A DNA stretch of 64,000 bases from Patagioenas fasciata (Eukaryota; Chordata; Aves; Columbiformes; Columbidae): contig NC_092522.1 of assembly GCF_037038585.1 (NCBI RefSeq), forward strand, positions 49,699,661 to 49,763,660, read 5' to 3'. The notes below the pieces were generated by a model, which made no database searches, had not been told where the DNA came from, and saw nothing but the letters and a program-made list of their open reading frames with translations. This document shows, in pieces, positions 50,701 to 60,100 of this stretch (position 1 is the stretch's first letter; each line of letters begins with the position of its first letter). The translations under genes and the position numbers were made by a program.

Positions 50701-53695
50701 TTTTGAATGTTTGGGTTTGGCAGAACTTGTTTTAGTTTCACAACAATCTATTCATATGACAGAGAACTGGGACCCAGATTTGCTTCTCAGTTACAAAATC
50801 AGACTGGATCTAGACTAAAATTTTGTCAGCTTGCTTAAACACTTACGCCACGCAGTTAGAGATAATGCCTTACCTTGCTATGCCATATCTGTGCTCCCTT
50901 TCATATGCAAATACAGAACTCTCAATGTATTCCTTTCATAACAGAATATCTTTCTTCAATTTGACTTTGATAAATCGGGCTCTATGTCCTCCTATGAGCT
51001 TCGCAACGCTCTTAAAGCCGCAGGTAAGACAAGTATCGCATTTTTATCTGGGAAGCCTGTCAGGCAGAGCAGCTGTGGGTGAAGAGACCTGCAACCTGCA
51101 GGTGACCCTGAATGGGGAGGAGGACTAAACCCCAGAGAGGACCAGGACACCTAGAGGGGACACTGAGTGGACTCATTTTGCCCCAGGTCCCCCCAACCCT
51201 GCAGGGCAATCAGTCAGAGCAATCTTTACATTTCTGCTGAGCTCTGTTAAACTCAGCAGCCCTGCACATGTGCAGGGTTAGACCCTGAAGCAAACCACTT
51301 CAGAGCCCATCTCCACTTAAGGTCAGAGGAGCTGTGAGTAAGCTGTTTGTTATGAAAGCAGTCAGTGTATTTCAGCACAAATTATTTTCACTAAAGTAGC
51401 TAGTTTTGCAGAAATCCCTCCAAATTTCGAGTAGATGGAATGGTCCCTCATGCATCAAAAAGTGCATGGACCAGAAACTACAGTGAATGCAAAATTTCTT
51501 GTTCAGCATTTGTTATTCCTTGCAAGTTTGAAGAACTTTGTGGTCAGATCACTTTCTGGATGGATGTGTGCCATAGAGCATCCTCCCATTAACTGCTTTT
51601 CAAGATTAGCTAGTAGAGATTTGCAGATTTCTCCCTGGCCTAAAAGGCTGCTCACTTTTCCTTTGTGCATGTGTCTTTGGGAAGGATACCAACTCAACAA
51701 CTATCTGCTGCAACTGATTGTCCTCCGATACTCTGATGAACAGTTGCAGATTGAATTTGATGATTTTCTGAACTGCTTAATTCGCTTAGAGAACGCAAGT
51801 CGTGAGTACCTTCTTCCTCTGGAATTTCTTCCCTTTTGAAAAAAAAATGTTCCATTTTTGGCTGCCATCGAGTGTATTGCATAGTATCTGAGATCAAGTG
51901 TGTACATGGCTACCAGAAAGGAGCTGTGTTTAGCATTTGCTTTTAGGATGACTCTTCTCCTGTAAAGTTAAAAATGTTCTGCTGCTAATGGAAAATTTCC
52001 CCATGTGAATAGAGCCTGCTTCAGAAACTCTGCAGCAACACAGAAGGCATGTGAAGAATGCTGGCAATGTCCATGTTATAGCTTTTCTTGTGGCTCACCC
52101 ATGAGCTTAAGTTGGGATCACAGAAGTTCAAGGTTCAAATATAGCTTGTGCCTCATGCAAAGAGATTATTAGCATGCTTTTAGGCAGGTATCTCCTGTAC
52201 CTTTTATGTAACTTGTCCATTTTTGGCTGAAGATATGGTTCCCTGTTCATGGAGGCACTCTAAGTCTCAGTTCATCCATGCACAGGTTCTTTCTCATGCC
52301 TGAACAGAAGCAGTAGAGAGAAGTAAAATAGCTGGATAAATGCTGAAGTGATCATTAGTGTTGCTCCAAACTTGAACTAAATTCAACTTACTGTGTGAGA
52401 AGAAAATCAACTTTCTTGAGTGATATTTTTCGTTTTGTTCTTCTTTTTACTTTCTGGTTTGACCTCTAGCAATAGAAGTATTGACCTATTGAGAGAGAAA
52501 AAATAAATAAGAAGTCAAAAGAAATGCAGATTGCTTGGCTTCCTTTCAGAGTAATATCCTGAAGTGAGACTTGCACAAAGCCTTTAAGTCAGCAAGACTT
52601 TTCCTCTTGCAAGGACTTTATTTTGTCAGAGCAGTTACAACCACTAAGCAATCCCGAGTGATTCGCCTTTGTCCCAGGCCCTCCCTCTCCTTGGCACAGC
52701 CACCCATCATAGTGGGATGAGAAGCTCTTGTGTGAATATGAATGAGGTTTATTTACAGTGCCGGTGTCGTGTTTTTCATTTCAGGAGTATTCCAAGCATT
52801 GAGTGTGAAAAGCAAGGACTTCATCAACCTGAATATAGGCGAGGTATGAGCACAGCTTCATAAACACTGATAAAATGATGGGGCTTCTCCAGAGCTTTGT
52901 CCTCTTCTATGAACCCAAGTATTTCTGCCTGACACTTCAGGTGACATCCATGTTCATGAGATTGCAGGGGGCATCTGCCATGAGTTTCAGCAGGACTGGA
53001 ATTTTACAGCAAATGCACTGATTACATCTCCTCCATGCTATTTCCTTCCCTCCTTGCCCTGTGGCATATTGACAGCTTCCCATCACCCTTTCTAAATTCT
53101 CTGCCTTTTCCTTGCTTGGGTACTGGCTCTCGATGGGGGAAAGGGAGGGAAGCAGATAAGGACAGAGGGTATTTCACTCTCTTTGAATGGCCCAGAAGCT
53201 CACATCAGCCTCTCCTGTGCATGTCCATCATCTGCTTCTCACACTGTCAACACGGGCTTCTTATTTTCTTGTGCTCTCCTTGCCTCCCTGTTGCACACAT
53301 GGGCTGTTTCTCATTTTACACTAACCCAAAACTTCCTGGGGTAAGGCACAATGAATCCTTCAGCAAAACAAACATGGCAGCCCGTGTGGACTGCTGGGAT
53401 GCAAACGAAATCACTGCCATTATTGGCCCCTAGTGCTTGGAGACCCCTGCTTCTGTCCCTCCAAACACAGAAGTAAATGCTGGCTGAGGTGTCTCCTTAG
53501 TGACAGGACATAAGCCTGGTGAGCAAAGGTCTTTTTCCCTGCATGGAATCAATTCAGAGCAAGGCACTGCTTTTGAACATCATCTCTTTTTTCATTTGGG
53601 GGAAGGGAAGGGGAGGGGGAAGGGCCTGAAATGATTTATTGTAAAGTTGATCTTTCTTCCGATATTAGTTCATCAACCTGGCAATGAACATTTGA
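26565..53695 (+). CDS. CAPN9: Calpain-9, 20 coding exons
   Basis: Calcium-dependent cytosolic cysteine protease, the digestive-tract calpain (nCL-4), which partners CAPN8 in gastric mucosa in mammals. Twenty exons join in frame to 690 residues, the human length. Domains: N-terminal anchor helix (about 1-40), protease core CysPc (about 42-337) with Cys97 in [12 protein letters not shown], His254 in [12 protein letters not shown] and Asn278 in [14 protein letters not shown], a beta-sandwich C2-like domain (about 338-520), then a penta-EF-hand domain (about 522-690). Clear EF loops start at Asp574 ([12 protein letters not shown]) and Asp604 ([12 protein letters not shown]). It ends FINLAMNI (human FIHLTMNI). 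All introns are GT-AG; exon lengths 70, 119, 134, 169, 84, 86, 78 match the conserved calpain pattern. No frameshift, stop or lost catalytic residue. Nearest paralogues CAPN8 and CAPN2 are less likely because of the N terminus and the AGT neighbour. Confidence 0.97.
29595..30007 (+). repeat. CR1 LINE 3' portion with ORF2 tail
   Basis: About 410 bases lying in CAPN9 intron 1, same strand. It starts at GTGAGGGATCTGGAGCACAAG-like sequence, continues with GCCTGGAGAAAAGGAGGCTG and CATTGGAACAGGCTGCCCAG, and ends in ATTCTATGATTCTGTGATTC repeats. About 20 bases present in typical CR1 are missing after GTCTGATGAG. The open frame at 29703-29921 is the end of the CR1 ORF2 protein ([30 protein letters not shown]), not a host gene. 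Confidence 0.94.
30917..30936. repeat. T20 homopolymer in CAPN9 intron 1
   Basis: Twenty uninterrupted T on the plus strand. No flanking retroposon could be recognised by eye. Confidence 0.8.
31796..31865 (+). CDS. CAPN9: CAPN9 exon 2 (residues 72-94)
   Basis: 70 nt, acceptor TTTCCCAG, donor CTTG/GTGAGT. Reads [20 protein letters not shown], leading into the catalytic cysteine motif. Intron 1 before it is about 5.0 kb and holds a CR1 copy. Confidence 0.95.
32327..32445 (+). CDS. CAPN9: CAPN9 exon 3 (residues 95-134, catalytic Cys97)
   Basis: 119 nt, acceptor CAATCCACAG, donor TTCCAG/GTAAGA. Reads [17 protein letters not shown] and ends [11 protein letters not shown]. The nucleophile Cys97 is TGT at 32332-32334. 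Confidence 0.96.
33053..33186 (+). CDS. CAPN9: CAPN9 exon 4 (residues 135-178)
   Basis: 134 nt, acceptor TTCTAAATAG (pyrimidine-poor near the AG), donor GCCAA/GTAAGT. Reads [19 protein letters not shown] and [14 protein letters not shown], both standard calpain core motifs. Confidence 0.95.
33776..33944 (+). CDS. CAPN9: CAPN9 exon 5 (residues 179-235)
   Basis: 169 nt, acceptor GTTTTCCAG, donor TTGAT/GTAAGT. Reads [20 protein letters not shown] and [12 protein letters not shown]. The first base completes Lys179 with the previous exon. Confidence 0.95.
35496..35579 (+). CDS. CAPN9: CAPN9 exon 6 (residues 236-263, catalytic His254)
   Basis: 84 nt, acceptor ATATTTCAG, donor GATGAG/GTATGT. Reads [20 protein letters not shown] with His254 of the triad. 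Confidence 0.95.
35833..35918 (+). CDS. CAPN9: CAPN9 exon 7 (residues 264-291, catalytic Asn278)
   Basis: 86 nt, acceptor CTTCTTCCCCAG, donor GACAA/GTGTGT. Reads [17 protein letters not shown] with Asn278 and its following Trp. The intron before it is only about 250 nt. Confidence 0.95.
37727..37804 (+). CDS. CAPN9: CAPN9 exon 8 (residues 292-317)
   Basis: 78 nt, acceptor TTCTCTTGCAG, donor TTCTG/GTAAGC. Reads [20 protein letters not shown] and DDGEFW, the end of protease subdomain PC2. Confidence 0.94.
40677..40715 (+). repeat. 22-bp direct tandem repeat (1.8 copies)
   Basis: TTCATGTTAGAGAGGAG occurs at 40677-40693 and again exactly at 40699-40715, separated by TTCAG. It lies in CAPN9 intron 8 and looks like a recent replication-slippage duplication. 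Confidence 0.9.
41110..41126. repeat. A17 homopolymer in CAPN9 intron 8
   Basis: Seventeen A followed by CACCCC. No clear retroposon body upstream. Confidence 0.75.
41911..42071 (+). CDS. CAPN9: CAPN9 exon 9 (residues 318-371)
   Basis: 161 nt, acceptor TTTTACTCAG, donor TTTCTAG/GTAAAT. Reads [18 protein letters not shown] and [14 protein letters not shown], the PC2 end and start of the beta-sandwich domain. A longer minus-strand frame (41632-42108) is only its shadow. Confidence 0.95.
42684..42713. repeat. T-rich tract upstream of CAPN9 exon 10
   Basis: T runs broken by two C, ending about 67 nt before the exon 10 acceptor. May contribute to or distance the pyrimidine tract. Confidence 0.7.
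42781..42938 (+). CDS. CAPN9: CAPN9 exon 10 (residues 372-424)
   Basis: 158 nt, acceptor ACATTGGCAG preceded about 70 nt earlier by a 30-base T-rich tract, donor TATGAG/GTACTC. Reads [19 protein letters not shown] and [14 protein letters not shown], in the C2-like domain. Confidence 0.95.
43584..43792 (+). CDS. CAPN9: CAPN9 exon 11 (residues 425-493)
   Basis: 209 nt, acceptor CCACCCTTAG, donor ACTGA/GTAAGT. Reads [39 protein letters not shown] and [13 protein letters not shown]. Its first residues (SPSRDG) replace the human CPDKDE, so the first codons are the least certain part of the exon. Confidence 0.94.
44445..44481 (+). CDS. CAPN9: CAPN9 exon 12 (residues 494-506)
   Basis: A 37-nt micro-exon, acceptor TTTTCTCCAG, donor CCTGAG/GTAAGT. 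Reads [12 protein letters not shown] (human DMDGNVDIDLPE), the linker to the EF-hand domain. Confidence 0.93.
45898..45978 (+). CDS. CAPN9: CAPN9 exon 13 (residues 507-533)
   Basis: 81 nt, acceptor GATGTTGCAG, donor GGAAAG/GTGAGT. Reads [20 protein letters not shown] and FEQIAGK, a proline-rich linker and the first helix of the penta-EF domain. Confidence 0.94.
46469..46526 (+). CDS. CAPN9: CAPN9 exon 14 (residues 534-552)
   Basis: 58 nt, acceptor after a T run (TTTCTTTAG), donor inside AAAAAAAA/GTAAGT. Reads [19 protein letters not shown]. The eight-A run at the donor is a place where a sequencing slip would shift frame, but frame and length are as expected. Confidence 0.94.
47072..47136 (+). 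CDS. CAPN9: CAPN9 exon 15 (residues 553-574)
   Basis: 65 nt, acceptor CCTTTTTCCAG, donor ATGGAT/GTATCC. Reads [18 protein letters not shown] and SLMD, the last Asp opening an EF-hand loop. The GTATCC donor is weak. Confidence 0.93.
49471..49539 (+). CDS. CAPN9: CAPN9 exon 16 (residues 575-597, EF-hand loop)
   Basis: 69 nt, beginning [12 protein letters not shown], donor GGATA/GTAGGT. The acceptor is ATTACCAG ending at 49470. The upstream TTAATTCAG ending at 49462 would add 8 nt and shift frame, so the downstream AG must be the productive site. Confidence 0.94.
50945..51023 (+). CDS. CAPN9: CAPN9 exon 17 (residues 598-623, EF-hand loop)
   Basis: 79 nt, acceptor TTTCATAACAG, donor GCCGCAG/GTAAGA. 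Reads [19 protein letters not shown] and ALKAA, with ligand positions Asp604, Asp606, Ser608, Ser610 and Glu615. Confidence 0.95.
51685..51801 (+). CDS. CAPN9: CAPN9 exon 18 (residues 624-662)
   Basis: 117 nt, donor AAGTC/GTGAGT, acceptor TCTTTGGGAAG, an unusually purine-rich 3' site. Reads [19 protein letters not shown] and [15 protein letters not shown]; human has [13 protein letters not shown] and [15 protein letters not shown]. Confidence 0.93.
52785..52843 (+). CDS. CAPN9: CAPN9 exon 19 (residues 663-682)
   Basis: 59 nt, acceptor TTTTTCATTTCAG, donor GGCGAG/GTATGA. Reads [19 protein letters not shown]. Confidence 0.94.
53598..53624 (+). repeat. G-run cluster, potential quadruplex, in CAPN9 intron 19
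   Basis: Five runs of three to five G separated by one or two A on the sense strand, ending 44 nt before the last exon. The runs fit the usual quadruplex spacing rule (four G3+ runs with short loops). Confidence 0.6.
53669..53695 (+). CDS. CAPN9: CAPN9 exon 20, terminal 27-nt coding part
   Basis: Acceptor CCGATATTAG, then FINLAMNI and TGA at 53693-53695. The 27-nt coding tail is the standard length in classical calpains. Confidence 0.94.
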   Translation, partial: FINLAMNI

Positions 53696-54130
53696 AGAAA
53701 CCTGACATGTATACTGGGATTTCCTTGTGACATCGCTGCTGAGACTTCTTCAACAGCTGAGGTCCTCTTCACATGTAAACTTTACCAGGATCTGTCGTGC
53801 AGAGGAGGACACATGCTGTTCACCTTTTCTGGTCTCTAGCCCTGTTATGTTGATGAGTACAATAGTCAGACTACATTTTGTTTCTATTTCTGGTAAAGCC
53901 TGATACTGGATTTGTTACTGTGAGAGGCATTTGGATGGGGCACACATGCCTCAAGCAGGTTGAAATGTGTGTCCCTGAGTGACCACAGGCTTTTATGAAA
54001 TAGGATTGTATTTAGTTTCAGCACAGCACAGACTACAAGGATTAAAAGTCTTTATTACTGCTTGGCTACAGATTACTCTAAGGTGCTTTTGAAAATACAA
54101 GACTGAATAAAACTTCATTCAGTTTAGAAT
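53696..54130 (+). other. CAPN9: CAPN9 3' UTR (inferred end)
   Basis: Runs from the stop to about 20 nt after the first canonical poly(A) signal. Contains no open frame of note. The exact cleavage site is inferred. Confidence 0.6.
54106..54111 (+). terminator. CAPN9: CAPN9 poly(A) signal AATAAA
   Basis: First canonical hexamer after the stop codon (about 410 nt downstream), followed within 40 nt by a T/G-rich GATGCTGTGTGG segment. Good match to a vertebrate polyadenylation site. Confidence 0.65.
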
Positions 54131-54199
54131 TTATTCCCAGGGATGCTGTGTGGCTACATAACAAGTCTCCTGCCATAGCCACATGAATTGCAGTCTGGT

Positions 54200-57100
54200 A
54201 AACTAGGGAATGTGTGGATGAAAATTCATCCCTGAATATTTAGGACAGAGGTCCCTCGTCCAGGCTTCCTTAGAAGGGTGCTTAAGATAACATCTGACAT
54301 TCATCAGACATTTAAATTAGAGAAAAATTGTTGCATCTCACCTTCCCTTAGTCATTCCTATGCTACCAACAAAATTTCTTTGCTACACACTTCGTTCTGT
54401 GGCCAAAGAATGTCTCACAAGCCAGTCTCTGCGGAGTTGCACACAACTTGTCTTTATCTTCAGAGAAGCACTCAGACTCCAAGACAGTGAGCTCTTGTGT
54501 AGGGCTGTTTTTCCCCAGGCAGTCTGAGATTATGTCCCACACCAACTCTGCTCCAGAAGAGCACTATAATAATTTTAGATGAATTAAATGTAACCATTGG
54601 TAAGGCCCTGATCGCTAGAAACATTGCTATTTTGCATCTGTAACTTACATAGTATTATTCATGTGATATGGGCAGCCAGTGCTGACTTAAAAAATAACAG
54701 TGATAGTAACCAGGGACTTAAGAGGTCTTCATAGGATTTCTTTCCATGATTATCTTCATAACTTATGTCCATTTTATAATGCATCAACTGTCTGGATTTG
54801 TTTTCTAAAACCTTGCAGCCAAACAGATGGTCCTAGAATAGCCTTGCATTCCCTACTGTCCAGGATCACTGATACAGCCGGGGTTTTGTTTGCTCGAGAT
54901 TCAGATCTAATGAGCAATTCTGGAAGGAAAATTACGCTGCAGTAAAGGTGAAGTTCAAATGATGAAAAAACATGGGAAACATGATGTTTAAAATACCTAC
55001 TTTATTTTTTTTCTAACTGTTATAGTCTTGTAGCTACGTAGAAAATACTCCGGAGCTAACTGGCAGCTGAGCAAAAGCTAATGGTTGCAGTATTTGATTA
55101 ACCGAGGTACTCAACCCCATGAGGTGTATTGATTTTCAGATGTGCTGATTGTATGCCCCTTTGAGAGCACTGGAGGCAGCTGTCTAAATTTATGAAGGTT
55201 TGTATTAAAATCTAGACTGCCCCATAAATATTCGGCCACATACTTGAAACAAAAAATCACAGATCCTTAATTGATTTGTTGTGCGAGCTTTGATGTGGTT
55301 ACGAATTTGTCATAATATATTTTCTTTCTGTAGCAATGCTCACAAGTTATGCAGAAGAGATGCCTCAATGCCTGGCATCTCCAGTGTAGCTTTCTGTTCC
55401 TCTGCATGGAGCTGGGAATATCTTGGGAGAATCAGGTTTGATATAAGAAAGTGATACATATTGGGGTGGGACCAATGGGCACAGATAAAAATCTCTTCTG
55501 CATTATAGAAAATCCACGCATTTTGGGAAAAAAAAAAAAAACACCACCACCTTGATATGTTTTTTGCCCACTCAGAGCAGTCACCTGCTGACATTATCAC
55601 AAGGAATTTGAGAGCTAACATCTCTTCATAATTCAAGCCTCTTTCCTGGCCAGCCAGTCCATTGCAGAGAGCCAAGTCCAACCTTGGGGTCTGCAAAACA
55701 CCCATTGCCACAGCAGAAACACATTTAAGGACAGTCAAGCACCAGAAATTGTGTACATATGACCCGGCTGGCCCATGGCCACCCAGAGTCTGTTGCAGCA
55801 CAGTCCCTGTCTCACTACTGTGGTTATAAGGACTTTATGGGTGCCTGTGCTGAAAGCCTTGCTAAAATCTGGTGAAAAACAGCAACTGCTGCTAATTGTC
55901 TTATGTACTGGACCGTTTTCTTTGTGCATTACTTCAAAAGGGAAAAGTAACCTTAGAATTAAGTGCATGTGGAGATAGAGGATTATAATTCCCCTAAGGT
56001 TTTTTGGGGTCTGCCATTACACTGTTCGTGTGGGCGAGTGAGAGACATTTAACTTCACAGCCCAACTGAATATGATAGTCCTTCTCAGCACTGCACTCAC
56101 CTGGTGTTTGAGGAGGAGGGCAACTCAGTGCCTAGAAGCAGAGGTTTGGGCTTGCCGGTCTTTTATTTTAATCAAGGATTTTGAATTTAAAGCTAGACCT
56201 TGCTGCCTTCTCTGACATGAGTTGCAGGTATGTTTGGCTCTCTACCATTACAGGAGCTACTGCAAATCACAGTGCTCTGAAAGCCACATAAGTGGTGCAT
56301 TCCTTAATGTGGTACACACAGATCTTGTTGGCAAGAACTGGCTTATGCTGGGAGCCCTGCCTGTCTGCTAATAGCAACATTAATGGGGAACATGAGGGCA
56401 TTTTTCATAATTATACTACTGGGGGGTGGGGGGGGAAATCAGGGCTAAAAGTCACTTAGCTACAGGGTTGCAATTTGAGTGTGCTCATCCACTCCCTCAC
56501 AGAACCAAAAATCCCTCTCTAAAGCCTGCTGCTAAAGCCTCAGGCCAGATGTTAGCAGGGGCTGGCTGCTGTCCCGGCACTGGTTGTCTCTCCTCTGCTC
56601 CCATATGCCCGCTCAGCAGCCTTGGCTCCCCAAGATTTTGGGCAGTGCACGTCATATTTTTGTGTTTAAAAGAATTATATAATGGCACAAGCCTTTTGAA
56701 AGAGATTTATTTGGAGTTGGTCCCGAGCTCAGCCACCTCCACCACCCTAACCACCCTGATGGTAGATTTGTCAATGACATCTTCTTGTTGTGAATGTTTC
56801 CTGCTCGATCTGTTGCTGAGGCCAGAAGGGGTATAGTTAGTGAACACCACCATAAAGAACTGCCATGAAAACAAAAAGAAGCTGAAAAATAGTGAAATTG
56901 CATTCTGCCATTTCTCTGTGCAGAGACAGAAACTGCCAATAAACATTTTGGGCACAACTGCGAGCAGAAGTATCCCATGCTTCTCCAAAAAGCTCCCAGG
57001 AAGCAGCTCAGCAATGCTGAATCTTCAGCAGCAATACCTGCCTCAGAAAATCACTTTTTTTCACAGGCCTGTTTAAACCCCCACTAGGTTTTTTTGGTGG

Positions 57101-60100
57101 CCCCCAAACACTTCATATGTCAGCACAGGGAGGGGCATGAAGCATTACGTGGTGGAGAGGGGAGGAAATAAAGAAAGTGAAGTTTGGCCCTCCCGCTGCT
57201 AGCAAAGCCTCCATGCTGTGTTGCTTTGGCATCAGACAGAAGAGATGCTAGAGGTGACGTGGCGGTCCACCCCATTTATAACAGTTGTGGTTACTTCCCA
57301 TCATGAAAATTAAATATTTGTGAACAGATACCAACTTATCTAAATAATTCTTATTTTGACTCCATCATCTGCCCATTTCTCTCATGCCTCTCCCCTGAAA
57401 TATTTTAGTCTTTTTGCTTTTTCACTCGTGGCAGCATATGTTTTGGAAGGATATCAGAGTGCTGAGGGCAGTTTATAGTGTTCCCAGTAAGGCTGGAACT
57501 TCAACATTTTTAAAATGAATTACAAATACTTGCTGATTGAGGTAAACACACAAGCTGTCAGCAGTTGCCAACAACTATTCTTGCACGTCAGCCACTTATA
57601 AGGGTGTGTTATAAACTCTTTTCATAAAAACTCTAATTAATTTTCATCCCTTTCCTTTGCACAGCCCTTCAAGGGAAGTTAGCTCCACTGAGCAAGGTTT
57701 GGCCCCCTGGGTAGCCTGGATACTTCTTTGAGCCTCATCCACAGAGGCAGAGGAGTCAAACAGAGCAAGGACAGCAGCAGACACTGGTCACGTGCCTGTT
57801 CTTCTTCTGGCCCAAAGAATATACAGCCATAACTCTTCATCATCATTTTTGTTTACTTTTATTTAAAATGCCCTGAACCACAGTAAGATGGTGTATTTAA
57901 CCTGTCTCCCCCAAATCCAGAGTCAGGAATGGTGAATATTTTAATTTTCAGGTGCTTCAGGAGACCATCCAAAATTACTTTTTTTTTTTTTTCTGTCCTG
58001 GTCTTTCAAGGAGGAAAAAGCATCTGTCCACTCAGATCCAACAAGCTGTGTGTGCCTTGCTGCTGCACAGGACCAAATTCCCATGCAGCTTTGGAGCAGC
58101 CTGCTGGGCTGGCCAAGGGTGGGGAGGGAGACCCCCAGTGAGCGCCCTGTGCCTGCCCTGCCTGGCAGGCAGCACCCCTGGGGACACAGCCCTGCCCCTG
58201 CTCTGGCAAGCAGGGCACTGCCACCATTTTGTGACAATTTTATCCAGTTGCTAAGCAGCTGGGACCCAGGGACACAAATACAGTGAAAACAAACTTCTCC
58301 GAAGGAAAACATCTGTGCTGCTCTGGGAGGGCACTCACTGCTTGGTACCCCCATCCCAGGGCCCAGCGAGGGTAGTTGCTGGAGGGGATCACATTTACTT
58401 TTGCCCAGTCTCCTCCAGTTGTCAGACACTTGGCCTTTCTGTACCAGTTTAATATCCAAACGAGAGATTGTCAGCCATCCAGGCATTAATTCATGGGACC
58501 TTCAGAAAAATACATCCTTTCTGTGCAGCATGCAAGAGTGGGATGTGCCATACAACAGCACGGCATTTTAGGACACAATACTGTGTAACGAAAACATGTT
58601 GTACAAGGGGGACACCAACACAAGTCTTCAGGGATGCAGCTACATTGCACCACAACCCACTTGGTCATCCAGCAGCAGGCTGCCAGGACAGGCATATCAG
58701 CATCTGCTCCAGATTGAAAAGAGATTATCTGGTGCCACAAAGAATGGATTTATCATGACTGATTGCATCCATTTCCTAGAGGACATGCCAAGTGACTGAA
58801 ATAGAAATGGGGTCAGCAATTAATAGAATAGCTCTCCGTCACTGTCACCATATGTTGATATGACAATGGTTGGTTTACATATTTCCCTGAGAAATAGCTT
58901 ACTGAAAGTTTTAGCAGGTTACAGGTCAAGGAGAGCGGAGAGAAAACTTGAGGGACCATTATACAAAAACTGCCATCCCCATAGATTTCTTCTCTGGCAT
59001 GAAACCATGTGCAATTATTTCTTCTGCTTCAGAGAGTGTTTCTTCATGTCACTGGGGAAAGGAGAATGGATGAGTTGCAATCGGGTGCAGCCTCAGCTCA
59101 GCTTTCTGCACCACCAGGCTCATCTGAAGTGTGTCTGACTTTATTCCTAACAAAGATGTAATATACGCAATATTTTCTTGAATTGCAATAGGCAAACATT
59201 TGAGCACAAGAAACAGAGGTTGAGAAGTGTCTTTGTGAAGATGCCACAATGGCAGTGATCCAACCTGTGTCCTATGCTGGAGCTAGGAGCTCTGGGACAT
59301 CTTTAGTACAGCCACCATGAGGGCTGTTTCAATTTCTAATCCTTTTAATAAGTCCAGCTTTCTCTGCTCACGGGTAATACCTCTCCAACAGAACCCATGC
59401 TGCTCTTTTACAGAGATGCTATTCCTTCATGAGGCAGGAAATGTCCAGTTTGTCAAAGTACTTTTCTGAGCCAACAAGAGCTGCAGTAGAAAAAAAATGA
59501 TTGAAAACAGGTGCATGGTTGGCTGGCCAGCTGAAAAGAAGTCATGATGCTGTTTGCATAACCACTGGAGGGAAAGATGTGTGCTCAGTGTGAGGAAAAG
59601 AAAATGAGGGCAGGGTTGAGTGTGACACGGTGAGCCTGCAAGGAGCAGGTAAGCGATGGCTCCTTCAGCAGCTCACGCTGTGGGCCACAAACATTTCACT
59701 GCAAGTCTGATGTAACTGAGTGGCAATCCAGTTTGCCTGGACCACTGGTTAGCAAATGTGCTGCTCCCTTCTGCCAGTATGATGAAAGCATATGAGCCGT
59801 TAAGAGCCGCAATGGTCATGGTTTTAAACCTTGGGAAAAAGAAGCAAAGGCTCCATCCCTGCCTCCAAGCATGTGAGGAGAAGAGACCTGTTTGTTAGAG
59901 GAGGTGAGGGTCCTACAGAGCCCACTGACAGTCAGGAATGATGGATGGGGTAAGCCCTTCTGGGAAAATGAAGCCATTTTTATGCAATTTCTGGGGATGA
60001 GAGACTTGTCTTCATTATTTTAGCCTATAAAGACTTCCAGTAAAACCATTTAGCCTGATTAGTCAAACACCTATGGATAGTGTTAGAAAAAAACTTTGCC

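Noticed and set aside
57941-58486. Minus-strand frame containing VSDNWRRLG, considered as the C terminus of C1orf198
   Set aside because: The human protein ends LKTGFDFLDNW; only DNW is shared, the stop does not follow, and the rest is unrelated low-GC/GC-mixed sequence.
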